From Saccharopolyspora sp. SCSIO 74807 (GTDB lineage: Bacteria > Actinomycetota > Actinomycetes > Mycobacteriales > Pseudonocardiaceae), in NCBI RefSeq assembly GCF_037023755.1, contig NZ_CP146100.1:1862501-1926500 (forward strand): DNA of 64,000 nucleotides. The letters are read 5' to 3'. The notes below the pieces were generated by a model that was given only the letters and a program-made list of their open reading frames with translations, ran no database searches and was not told the DNA's origin. Below, in pieces: positions 36,106 to 43,740 of this stretch; within the stretch, counting starts at the first letter, position 1; each line of letters opens with the position of its first letter. A program made the translations under genes and the position numbers.

Positions 36106-36549
36106 ATGCGAGAAGATGTTGTGAATTCGACGAATGCGCAGTCCCGCCCGCGTCGCCGCGCGTCCGTGCTCGGCTTGATGGGCGCGAGTCTGGCGTTGAG
36201 CGCGCTGGCGTTCACCGGCATGGCCGGTGTTGCGAGCGCGGGCGAGAACAACGAGCTCACCGTCTGCAACGAAGGCTCCGGCTACGATGCCAAGGCGGTC
36301 ACGAACGACGGTGCGCACGCGACCGACTTCGCCAAGCCGGGCGAGTGCAAGACGACCACCGCTCCCGGCTACGCGGGCTACCACATCACGTTCTCCAAGG
36401 ACGGCAAGACCGAGGACTACGGCGGCGACTTCCTCGCGGTCTACGACGGAGTCCAAGGAACCGGCGTCGTGAACCAGATCAAGAACGATTACGCCAACAA
36501 GGAAGTCGTGCCTTACTCGTCCGCGAAGTGGCACAACTGGAAGGGCTGA
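36106..36549 (+). CDS. Small secreted protein, paralogue 2
   Basis: A 147-residue exported protein (142 if the GTG at 36121 is used) with signal ASVLGLMGASLALSALAFTG and cleavage near ASA-GEN. The mature domain carries VCNEGSGYDAK and GECKTTT, ITFSKDGKTEDYGGDFLAVY. Identity with paralogue 1 is strong over the signal peptide and around both cysteines, weaker at the C-terminus. The function is unknown. Convergent with the phosphodiesterase gene at 36607. Confidence 0.82.
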   Translation: MREDVVNSTNAQSRPRRRASVLGLMGASLALSALAFTGMAGVASAGENNELTVCNEGSGYDAKAVTNDGAHATDFAKPGECKTTTAPGYAGYHITFSKDGKTEDYGGDFLAVYDGVQGTGVVNQIKNDYANKEVVPYSSAKWHNWKG

Positions 36550-36606
36550 TCGCCGAATCAGCGTCGAATCGGACACGTCGAGGAAATTCGCTCGGATGTG
36601 CCCGGA

Positions 36607-37710
36607 TCAGTTGATTCCATCGCGCGCCTGCACGGCCAGGTCCGGGAAGTCGCTGAAGATCCCGTCGATGCCCTGGTCCAGCAGCAGGCCGAAGTAGCCG
36701 AACACGTCGCCGTGCTGCGCCGGGTCGGCCGAGGAGCGCAGGTCCGCGGGCAGGAAGTCGTTCTCCGCACGCACCGTGTAGGGCACGACTTCGAGCCCCG
36801 CGGCGTGCGCGTCGGCGGTGACCGTCGTCGGCTTCGTGAGGTGGTCGTTCTCGTCGACCGGCAGCAGGACCTTGGTGTCCGGGCCGAGCACGTCGGCGTA
36901 CTCGGCGATCTGCCGCAGCCCGCCGGGTTCGACCATGTCCGCGTAGGTGCGCGGGTCGCCGGCCTCGATGAAGTCCTGCGGCGCGCCGCTGTCGCTGATC
37001 AGCTGCACGAGGTCGACGCGCAACGAGCGATCCAGCTCGCGCAGGTTGCCGACCTCGAAGGACTGCACCACCACCCTCGCGTCCGGCCGGTTCAGCCCGT
37101 TGTCGTCGAGCGCGCGCACCACGCCCGGCTCCAGCGGCAGCCCGATGCGGCGGAAGTGGCTGGGGTGCTTGGTCTCCGGCGCCACCCCGATGTCCCGGTG
37201 CAGTTCCTTGGACAGCCGCTTCGACAGGTCGATGACCTCTTGGAACGTCGGGACCTGGAACTGGCCGTCGTAGGCCGTGTTGTTCGGGCGCAGCTGCGGG
37301 ATGCGTTCCTTGGCGCGCAGCGTCTTGAGCTCGGCGAGGGTGAAGTCCTCGGTGAACCAGCCGGTCAGCTCGACGCCGTCGATGACCTTCGTGGTCTTGC
37401 GGTCGGCGAACTCGGGGCGGTCGGCGACGTCGGTGGTGCCGCTGATCTCGTTCTCGTGCCGCGAGACCAGCACGCCGTCCTTGGTGCTGACCAGGTCCGG
37501 TTCGATGTAGTCGGCGCCCATCCGCGCGGCCAGCTCGTAGGCGGCCAGCGTGTGCTCGGGGCGGTAGCCGGACGCGCCGCGGTGGCCGAAGACCTCGGCC
37601 TCGCCGGTGCCGGGACCGCCGGCGGGCTCAGCGCTAGCCGGGATCGTGAGCGTGGCCAACGCGGCCGCGCTGATCACCGCGACGGCAACGGCACGTGTCC
37701 GGATCTGCAT
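36607..37710 (-). CDS. Secreted glycerophosphodiester phosphodiesterase (GlpQ-like)
   Basis: GlpQ-type enzymes hydrolyse glycerophosphodiesters or teichoic-acid-like polymers outside the cell. The 367-residue protein has a signal peptide (about 1-28, VISAAALATLTIPASA) and a GDPD TIM barrel: FGHRGASGYRPEHTLAAY (catalytic His pair, about 42-59), DYIEPDLVSTKDGVLVSRHE (metal Glu/Asp and His) and GIFSDFPDLAVQ at the end. ATG 37708-37710 has GGAGGT upstream. A broken copy of its 3' end is at 35739-35860. Confidence 0.93.
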   Translation of the reverse strand: MQIRTRAVAVAVISAAALATLTIPASAEPAGGPGTGEAEVFGHRGASGYRPEHTLAAYELAARMGADYIEPDLVSTKDGVLVSRHENEISGTTDVADRPEFADRKTTKVIDGVELTGWFTEDFTLAELKTLRAKERIPQLRPNNTAYDGQFQVPTFQEVIDLSKRLSKELHRDIGVAPETKHPSHFRRIGLPLEPGVVRALDDNGLNRPDARVVVQSFEVGNLRELDRSLRVDLVQLISDSGAPQDFIEAGDPRTYADMVEPGGLRQIAEYADVLGPDTKVLLPVDENDHLTKPTTVTADAHAAGLEVVPYTVRAENDFLPADLRSSADPAQHGDVFGYFGLLLDQGIDGIFSDFPDLAVQARDGIN

Positions 37711-38142
37711 CAGACCTCCAATGGTTCGGGCACGGTGACCTTCGCCGCCACGAGCGACGATCCGGGCACCGATGCCCGACGTCGCGCCGACCGCCAGGTG
37801 AAGGGACGGCGACACGGCCGCCCGGAAGGTTCGCACGCGCCCCGCCTCCCTGCGCCCACACCACCCCGAACGCCGCCTCGGCGAACCCGAGCGGAGTGCA
37901 GGTCCCGTCATCGGCCCAGCGGGGCGAACGGCCCCATCACTCGACTCAGCCCAGCCCGATCGGTCGGCGTCGGCGCGTGTCGGACGCCGCGCACCCGCGG
38001 CTCTTCACCGGACGCATACCCAGCGCGCGCAGCGGGCGAGTCGGCAGGCAGGTGACCGAGCGGGAGACACCGGGTGTCGCGAGGGCCACCGGCCGCCGGG
38101 GTCCTGAACCGCCCGGCCGCGGCAGGTTCTACGCTTCCGGAC
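37711..38142. other. Intergenic region between the phosphodiesterase and purD
   Basis: This 432-bp divergent region has no gene I can support. It contains a degenerate member of the 51-bp repeat family (37894-37942) with its GC-rich tail (to about 37985). Near purD, TACGCT at 38130-38135 lies 7 bases before the GTG at 38143, consistent with a leaderless mRNA. Confidence 0.5.
37894..37942. repeat. Palindromic repeat, degenerate copy (49 bp)
   Basis: GAGTGCAGGTCCCG at the left end against GGGGCGAACGGCCCCATCACTC at the right. The layout and tail are the same as in the other copies, with more mismatches. Confidence 0.55.
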
Positions 38143-39396
38143 GTGCGAATCCTCGTGATCGGCGCGGGCGGCCGGGAGCACGCGATCGTGCTCGCGCTGT
38201 CCCGCGACCCGTCGGTGACCGCCCTGGCCTGCGCCCCCGGCAACGCCGGCATCGCCGCGCTGGCCGAGTCCTACCCCGTCGACGTCGCCGACCCGGCGTC
38301 GGTGACCGAGCTGGCCACCGGCTGGGGCGCGGACCTGGTCGTGTTCGGCCCGGAAACCCCGCTGGTCGCCGGTGCCGCCGATGCGGTACGCGCCGCGGGC
38401 ATCGCCTGCTTCGGCCCGTCCAAGCAGGCCGCCCGCATCGAAGGTTCCAAGGCGTTCGCCAAGGACGTCATGGACGCGGCAGGCGTGCCGACCGCGCACA
38501 GCGAGACCGTGGACAACCCGGCCAAGCTCGACGCCGCGCTGTCCCGCTTCGGCCCGACCTGGGTGGTCAAGGACGACGGGCTGGCCGGCGGCAAGGGCGT
38601 GCTGGTCACCTCCGATTTCGACGCCGCCCGCGCGCACGCGATCACGCTGCTCGACGACGGGCACCCGGTGCTGCTGGAGTCGTTCCTGGACGGTCCGGAA
38701 GCCTCGCTGTTCTGCCTGGTCGACGGCACCACCGTGGTGCCGCTGCTGCCCGCGCAGGACTTCAAGCGGGTCGGCGACCAGGACGCCGGGCCGAACACCG
38801 GCGGGATGGGCGCCTACGCGCCGCTGCCGTGGGCGCCGCCGGAACTGGCCGCGGACGTGGTCCGCACGGTCGTGCAGCCGGTGGTCGACGAGCTGGCCGA
38901 GCGCGGCACGCCGTTCTCCGGGCTGCTCTACGCCGGGCTCGCGCTCACTTCGGCCGGACCACAGGTCATCGAGTTCAACTGCCGCTTCGGCGACCCGGAG
39001 ACGCAGGCCGTGCTCGCGCTGCTGCACACCCCGCTCGCAGGGCTGCTGGACGCGGTCGCCCGCGGTGAGCTGGCCGAGCAGCCGCCGCTGGAGTGGGAAC
39101 CGGGCACGGCCGTGACGGTCGTGCTCGCCGCCGAGGGCTACCCCGGCAGGCCGCGCCTGGACGACGTGCTCACCGGCGGCGACGCCATCGGCGTGCTGCA
39201 CTCCGGCACGCGGCGGCGCGAGGACGGCGCGGTGCTCTCCGCCGGTGGCCGGGTGCTGTCGGTTGTGGCGACCGGCGAGGACCTGGAGTCGGCCCGCACC
39301 GAGGTGTACCGGCGGGTCGCCGAGGTCCACCTGCCCGGCTCCCACCACCGCACCGACATCGCCCTGCGCGCCGCCCGCGGCGAGATCACCGCTTAG
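38143..39396 (+). CDS. purD: Phosphoribosylamine-glycine ligase
   Basis: PurD (GARS) makes glycinamide ribonucleotide, step 2 of purine synthesis. The 417-residue ATP-grasp enzyme starts [15 protein letters not shown], with [21 protein letters not shown] (about 90-110), [11 protein letters not shown] (ATP-binding), [12 protein letters not shown] and [13 protein letters not shown] near 287. GTG 38143 is set by the family N-terminus and the -10-like TACGCT just upstream. Not linked to other pur genes. Confidence 0.96.
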   Translation: MRILVIGAGGREHAIVLALSRDPSVTALACAPGNAGIAALAESYPVDVADPASVTELATGWGADLVVFGPETPLVAGAADAVRAAGIACFGPSKQAARIEGSKAFAKDVMDAAGVPTAHSETVDNPAKLDAALSRFGPTWVVKDDGLAGGKGVLVTSDFDAARAHAITLLDDGHPVLLESFLDGPEASLFCLVDGTTVVPLLPAQDFKRVGDQDAGPNTGGMGAYAPLPWAPPELAADVVRTVVQPVVDELAERGTPFSGLLYAGLALTSAGPQVIEFNCRFGDPETQAVLALLHTPLAGLLDAVARGELAEQPPLEWEPGTAVTVVLAAEGYPGRPRLDDVLTGGDAIGVLHSGTRRREDGAVLSAGGRVLSVVATGEDLESARTEVYRRVAEVHLPGSHHRTDIALRAARGEITA

Positions 39397-39408
39397 CAGC
39401 TTCTCCAG

Positions 39409-39459
39409 CAGTGAACGGACCGCTCGCCCGATCCATTGGGACCAGCGGTCCGTTCGCTC
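39409..39459. repeat. 51-bp palindromic repeat, copy 4
   Basis: CAGTGAACGGACCGCTCGCCC on the left pairs with a right arm ending GGTCCGTTCGCTC; loop around GATCCATT. Located 13 bp after purD, between convergent genes. Confidence 0.85.
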
Positions 39460-39466
39460 GGCGAGA

Positions 39467-39682
39467 TCAGTCGGGGGTGGCGGCGAACCGGGCCAGTGCG
39501 TGCGAGCCGGCTTCGACGATGCGGGCGAGCGCTTCCCGGCCGAGCAGCAGGATGAACTCGTCCCTGCCGAAGAACAGCGTGACGACTTCGTTCAGCTCGT
39601 CCACCTCCTGCCGCACCGCCACGTCCGCCGCCATGTCCACAAAGGACTCCACGGACACCTTCGATGAGTCGTAGAGGGCCAT
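39467..39682 (-). CDS. Small protein of unknown function beside the Scr1 module
   Basis: A 71-residue acidic, helix-rich protein: MALYDSSKVSVESFVDMAAD, VDELNEVVTLFFGRDEFILL and a C-terminal ALARIVEAGSHALARF. No domain recognised. Minus-strand GGGAGA precedes the ATG at 39680-39682, and a -10-like CTATAG lies further up. It diverges from the HTH gene at 39797 across a region with repeated TCGGACTTG motifs, so it is probably a target of that regulator. Confidence 0.6.
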   Translation of the reverse strand: MALYDSSKVSVESFVDMAADVAVRQEVDELNEVVTLFFGRDEFILLLGREALARIVEAGSHALARFAATPD

Positions 39683-39704
39683 GAGTCTCCCGGTTGCTAT
39701 AGAT

Positions 39705-39746
39705 CCGATGTCGGACTTGAAGATTATTGGTCAGATATCGGACTTG
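39705..39746. promoter_or_regulatory. Direct repeats in the divergent promoter of the second Scr1 module
   Basis: ATGTCGGACTTG (39708-39719) and ATATCGGACTTG (39735-39746) repeat 27 bp apart. The first is part of TCCGA-TG-TCGGA. They lie over the minus-strand -10 and are candidate sites for the HTH protein. Confidence 0.5.
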
Positions 39747-39796
39747 GGTATCCCGTGATCGGATGACGACGTGCTGTCCCGCGAGGAGGTCGGCTG

Positions 39797-40657
39797 ATGG
39801 GCCGAGTTCGACAGACTCTGGAACGTCGACAACTGGGCATTGCGCTGCGGCGACTGCGCGTCGACTCCGGCCGGACCCGACAAGAGGCCGCTGACCGCCT
39901 CGGCAAGGTCCGCTCCCGCATCGCCGAACTGGAAGACGGCAAGAGCACGATCGCTCCGACCGATCTTGCGGCGCTGCTCGATTACTACGAGGTCGGCAGC
40001 GACGAACGTTCCACCGTGCTCGCCCTTGCTGCGGAAGCACGGAAGCGTCAGCCGAAGCGGCCTTATACCGATGTGCTGCCGCGCTCGTTCCAGCGCTTCG
40101 CGGACATGGAAGCCAGCGCGCTGCGGGTACGCAGTTACGAGGCATCGATCGTTCCTGGCCTGCTCCAATCGCGGGATTACGTGCGCGCGGTCATGTCGGA
40201 TGGTGACGGTGTCTGGTGGACGGCATCGGCCGATGAGGTCGAGCAGCGAACCGCGGCCCGGCTGGAACGGCAAGCCCGGTTCCTGGAATCTTCGGAGGCG
40301 AGGGAGATGCACTTCATCGTCACGGAAGAAGCGCTGCGGGCAGTGGTCGGTTCGGTCAAGATCCGGAACGGGCAGCTCGCACATCTCGCCGGTCTCGTCC
40401 GGGAACGCCCGCAGCTGCAACTTCAGGTGCTTCCCGCTGGTTCCGGCAACCCGGCCCGAGGTGGCGGCTTCACGCTGTTCGACTTCGGCGACCGAGGCGT
40501 TCCGGTCGGCTTCTGCTCGGCGACCTTCGGTCCGTCGATGTACTTCGACGGAGAGTCTGACGTGGAGCTGCTGCATCGGGCCTTTCAAAGGCTTACCGGT
40601 TCGTCGCTGAACACGGCGGAATCCCTCGCGCTGATCGAAGGCATTTCGGAGGAATGA
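39797..40657 (+). CDS. Scr1-type HTH regulator with DUF5753 domain, second module
   Basis: A 286-residue protein: XRE helix-turn-helix (about 10-68; LGIALRRLRVDSGRTRQEAA, RLGKVRSRIAELEDGKS) and DUF5753 (about 100-280; SYEASIVPGLLQSRDYVRAVM; MHFIVTEEALRAVVGS; LQLQVLPAGSG). Same architecture as 12291-13142, but diverged. Its stop overlaps the DUF397 start as ATGA. It is the first gene of a row running through DUF397 into a deaminase toxin and its immunity gene. Confidence 0.9.
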   Translation: MGRVRQTLERRQLGIALRRLRVDSGRTRQEAADRLGKVRSRIAELEDGKSTIAPTDLAALLDYYEVGSDERSTVLALAAEARKRQPKRPYTDVLPRSFQRFADMEASALRVRSYEASIVPGLLQSRDYVRAVMSDGDGVWWTASADEVEQRTAARLERQARFLESSEAREMHFIVTEEALRAVVGSVKIRNGQLAHLAGLVRERPQLQLQVLPAGSGNPARGGGFTLFDFGDRGVPVGFCSATFGPSMYFDGESDVELLHRAFQRLTGSSLNTAESLALIEGISEE

Positions 40658-40866
40658 GCATGTCCCAGGTGCGATACCGCGGTTGGTTCAAGAGCAGCTA
40701 CAGCGCTGCCGCGAGCGACAACTGCGTGGAAGTCCGGTTATCCGCTGATCACGTAGGCGTGCGTGACTCGAAGGACCGCTCCGGCCCGCCGCTCGTGGTT
40801 CCGGTAGCGGCGTGGAATTCGTTCCTCACCGCGGCGAAGTCCGGATACCTCGACGACCCGGTCTGA
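40654..40866 (+). CDS. DUF397 family small protein, second module
   Basis: A 70-residue DUF397 protein: WFKSSYSAAASDNCVEVRL, VGVRDSKDRSGPPL and WNSFLTAAKSGYLDD. Coupled to the HTH gene by a 4-base overlap. A 132-bp gap separates it from the deaminase gene, so that pair may have its own promoter. Confidence 0.92.
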   Translation: MSMSQVRYRGWFKSSYSAAASDNCVEVRLSADHVGVRDSKDRSGPPLVVPVAAWNSFLTAAKSGYLDDPV

Positions 40867-40998
40867 TCCGCTGTTCGCCGGAAAGTGCGCGGACCAGCAG
40901 TACGAAGCTCGCCGAGCGGCTGCGAGCGGACAGGATGTCAGGGGGCACCGGCATGATCGGTGACCTGATCCGTGTTCCGCCCGGTCGAAGGGGCGCCG

Positions 40999-41757
40999 AT
41001 GGCCTCCGCCATGGAACAACTCGCCCAGGGGATCGCGACAGCGATCCGCAAGATCGGTGAAGCCGCCGATCACCTCACCCAAGCGATCAGCCACTCCGAC
41101 GACGCCAACGAACACCTCGGGACAGCGCTGCAGGGCGCCGCTGCCGACGACGCGGTTGCCGCAGCACACCAACAGCGGGCCGTGCCGCAGCAACTTGCGG
41201 CGCAACGCGAACAGATGCGGCTCGCGGCGACACTGATCGACGCCTACCGGCAGAACATCGGTTTGCCCGCAGTTGAACCAACACCGAATCCCACGCCAGC
41301 CACGCCGCGAACCGGTGCGGTTGCTCGGCCCACCTCGTCAGCAGCGAGGCGATCTGAGCTACCACGTCCACCCCGCCCCGGTAAGACACATGGCCGGTGG
41401 ATCACCGGCGACGGTGAGGCGGTGCTGCTGGAAAGCGGCAAGGGCGGCGAATACTACGAGGCGACGCGGCAGCTCGCGGTCGAACACGGGCTCATCCGAG
41501 GTAACGTCAGCGCCGAACCGGCGATTGCTCGCCACGTCGAAACGCAGTTCGTCGCTCGGATGCTCGATCAGGGCATCACTGAGGCCGAGATCGAGATCAA
41601 CCGCCCGGTCTGCGGTACGACACCGAAAGACCAGCAGTGGCCGAATACCTGCCACCAGTGGTTATCAAGGTTCCTACCGGAAGGATGGAAACTGACAGTG
41701 CAGGACGGATCGAGCCCGGCGGGCAACACCTACATCGGGCGGAAGGCGGAGGAATGA
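40999..41757 (+). CDS. SCP1.201/DddA-like deaminase toxin
   Basis: A 252-residue protein. The N-terminal half is helical (MEQLAQGIATAIRKIGEAAD; QREQMRLAATLIDAYRQN), then a Pro-rich linker (about 95-125) and a C-terminal cytidine-deaminase-like domain: GKTHGRWITGDGEAVLLESG, catalytic HVE (H179-E181) in ARHVETQFVARM, and zinc cysteines C205 and C218 in VCGTTPKDQQWPNTCHQW. This is the SCP1.201-like group to which the dsDNA deaminase DddA belongs. ATG 40999 (after GAAGGGG) is preferred over GTG 40972. No secretion signal is visible. The next gene overlaps by ATGA and looks like Imm1. Confidence 0.85.
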   Translation: MASAMEQLAQGIATAIRKIGEAADHLTQAISHSDDANEHLGTALQGAAADDAVAAAHQQRAVPQQLAAQREQMRLAATLIDAYRQNIGLPAVEPTPNPTPATPRTGAVARPTSSAARRSELPRPPRPGKTHGRWITGDGEAVLLESGKGGEYYEATRQLAVEHGLIRGNVSAEPAIARHVETQFVARMLDQGITEAEIEINRPVCGTTPKDQQWPNTCHQWLSRFLPEGWKLTVQDGSSPAGNTYIGRKAEE

Positions 41758-42188
41758 GCATCACCGCAGGTTGGGCCGTGATCGGTCTCGACGGCTCGTA
41801 CCAAGGTCTGAACAACACGCTGGAGACCCCGGAGGACATCGCCGGGTTCGCAGAACAGCTCGCCGACCCACAAGCGGACTCGGCCCGGTTGGTGCACAAC
41901 GGCCGACCCTTGTGGGATGCCGAAACGAACTTTCCCGATCACGACGTGTTCGCCGCCGTCGTCGACGGGTTCGGCTACCTCAGCTACCAAGACGCCACCC
42001 GCGGCAAGGCGTACCCGGTGGGCGACTCGGCGTCGGAGGGTTGCGAGTTCGACGACGACGATTTCCCGCCCGGGTCGGGCCTACCCCTGGGGACCTTCAC
42101 CGCTGTCGTCACCGAGTTCTTGCGCACCGCCGAGCGGCCGACCGCAGTCAGCTGGCGGGCGTTCGCCCCGGAAGCGCCGCAGGAATGA
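41754..42188 (+). CDS. Imm1-like immunity protein
   Basis: A 144-residue acidic protein: ITAGWAVIGLDG, the hydrophobic core LVHNGRPLWDAETNFPDHDV, AVVDGFGYLSYQD and an acidic FDDDDFPPGSGLPLGTFTAVV before VSWRAFAP. Imm1 proteins pair with SCP1.201-like deaminases and block the active site. The start ATG overlaps the toxin stop (ATGA) and AAGGCGGAGG precedes it, so toxin and antidote are translated together. Confidence 0.85.
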   Translation: MSITAGWAVIGLDGSYQGLNNTLETPEDIAGFAEQLADPQADSARLVHNGRPLWDAETNFPDHDVFAAVVDGFGYLSYQDATRGKAYPVGDSASEGCEFDDDDFPPGSGLPLGTFTAVVTEFLRTAERPTAVSWRAFAPEAPQE

Positions 42189-42215
42189 CGTACCCCATCT
42201 GGCACGCTCCCGTGC

Positions 42216-43391
42216 ATGGTTGAGCAGCCCGGCGCACTCGCTGTAGCCAAACGCGCGAACATCCCGCCGTTCCAGGTCATGGAGGTGCTGACGGCCGCTG
42301 CCGCGCGCCAGCGCACCCGCGGTGACGTCGTTTCCCTCGCTGCGGGACAGCCCTCCGCGCCTGCACCCAAGGCGGTGCGCGAAGCGGCAACAGAGGCCCT
42401 GCACCGCTACCCGCTCGGCTACACCGAACAGCTCGGCTTGCCCGAACTGCGCGAAGCGATCGCAGCTCATTACGAGCGAACCTACGGGGTTGCCGTCCGG
42501 CGGGACGAGGTCGCGGTGACCACTGGGGCTTCGGGCGGCTTCCTCCTCGCCTTCCTCGCGGCCTTCGACGCAGGCGACCGGGTGGCACTGGCACGCCCCG
42601 GCTACCCGGCCTACCGGAACATCCTGTCCGCGCTGGGATGCGAGGTCGTGGAGCTGCCGTGCGACGCCTCTACTCGGTTTCAGCCCACGGTGGAGATGCT
42701 GGAGGAGTTGGATGAGCCGGTGAAGGGCCTGGTACTCGCCAGCCCGGCCAACCCCACGGGCACGGTGCTCCGGGCTGACCAGCTCGCAGGGCTCGTGTCC
42801 TGGTGTGACCGGCACGGGGTGCAGCTCATCAGCGACGAGATCTACCACGGCATCACCTTCGGCGAGCCTGCGCACACTGCGCGGGAGTACTCGGCCGAAC
42901 CGGTGATTATGCAATCGTTCTCGAAGTTCTGGTGCATGACGGGCTGGCGGCTCGGCTGGATGCTGGTGCCGCCGCGGCTGCTGCGCGCGGTGGACTCGCT
43001 GACCGGGAACTTCAACCTCTGCCCACCGGCGATGTCGCAGCACGGCGCGGTCGCCGCGTTCACCCCGAGCGCCTACGACGAAGTCGCCGAGCACGTCCGG
43101 CGGTACGAGACGAACCGGGAACTGCTGCTGTCCGGACTCTCCGAGCTGGGCATCGACAAGGTCGCGCCCGCCGACGGTGCGTTCTACGCCTACGCCGACA
43201 TCGGGCACCTCACCGACGACTCGGCGGATTGGTGCCACCGGCTGCTGGAGGACACCGGGGTGGCGGTCGTTCCCGGCGTCGACTTCGACCCGGAGCGGGG
43301 GCGGCGCTTCGTGCGGATGTCGTTCGCCGGCGCCACCGAGGAGATGGCCGAAGCGCTCGCGCGGCTGGCTTCCTGGCTGCGGCAACCCTGA
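42216..43391 (+). CDS. PLP-dependent aminotransferase, class I/II
   Basis: A 391-residue fold-type I aminotransferase: LAAGQPSAPAPKAVREAA start, TTGASGGFLLAFLAAFD, SPANPTGTV (about 169-177), SDEIYHGITFG and the PLP lysine in SFSKFWCMTGWRLGWM. The conserved Arg near RRFVRMSFAG binds the substrate carboxylate. It is an aspartate/aromatic-type enzyme; the specificity is unknown. It starts 27 bp after the immunity gene on the same strand, but is probably an ordinary metabolic gene. Confidence 0.9.
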   Translation: MVEQPGALAVAKRANIPPFQVMEVLTAAAARQRTRGDVVSLAAGQPSAPAPKAVREAATEALHRYPLGYTEQLGLPELREAIAAHYERTYGVAVRRDEVAVTTGASGGFLLAFLAAFDAGDRVALARPGYPAYRNILSALGCEVVELPCDASTRFQPTVEMLEELDEPVKGLVLASPANPTGTVLRADQLAGLVSWCDRHGVQLISDEIYHGITFGEPAHTAREYSAEPVIMQSFSKFWCMTGWRLGWMLVPPRLLRAVDSLTGNFNLCPPAMSQHGAVAAFTPSAYDEVAEHVRRYETNRELLLSGLSELGIDKVAPADGAFYAYADIGHLTDDSADWCHRLLEDTGVAVVPGVDFDPERGRRFVRMSFAGATEEMAEALARLASWLRQP

Positions 43392-43491
43392 TTTTTCCCG
43401 GAGGTCCGGCAAATCGGGGCCCGCGGCCCGGCGCGGCGCGGCTACGGTGGAAGCAGCGTTGCCGGGCCTGTGGAACCGGGGTGGGGCGAAG

Positions 43492-43692
43492 ATGTGGTGG
43501 AAGGTTGTCGGCGGCCTGTTGCTGCTGTGGCTGGTCCTCAGCGTGGCCGGGGCCGTGATCGGATTCGTGGTCAAGGGCGTGTTCTGGCTCGCCGTGATCG
43601 GCGGAGTGCTGTTCGTCGCGACGGCGGCCGTCGGCTACGCCCGTGACAAGAACAAGCTCGGCTCGAACGGCAAGAAGCTCGACGCCAAGTAG
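43492..43692 (+). CDS. Small two-helix membrane protein
   Basis: A 66-residue protein with two membrane helices (VVGGLLLLWLVLSVAGAVIG and VFWLAVIGGVLFVATAAVGY) and a basic C-terminus (KNKLGSNGKKLDAK). ATG 43492 is preceded by GGGGCGAAG. No family name is certain. Convergent with the MFS gene at 43741. Confidence 0.7.
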   Translation: MWWKVVGGLLLLWLVLSVAGAVIGFVVKGVFWLAVIGGVLFVATAAVGYARDKNKLGSNGKKLDAK

Positions 43693-43740
43693 TCGCGCGG
43701 ACCGCTGCGGCCGGGCCGGACGGGCCCGGCCGCAGTCGGC

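Noticed and set aside
35728-36576. A 282-codon minus-strand frame covering secreted paralogue 2
   Set aside because: It is antisense to a gene with a signal peptide and a clear paralogue. Only its last 20 codons are meaningful, as the phosphodiesterase remnant.
42216-43391. Aminotransferase as part of the toxin-immunity cassette
   Set aside because: Only proximity supports this. It is a full-length ordinary class I/II enzyme, with no known association to SCP1.201/Imm1 pairs.
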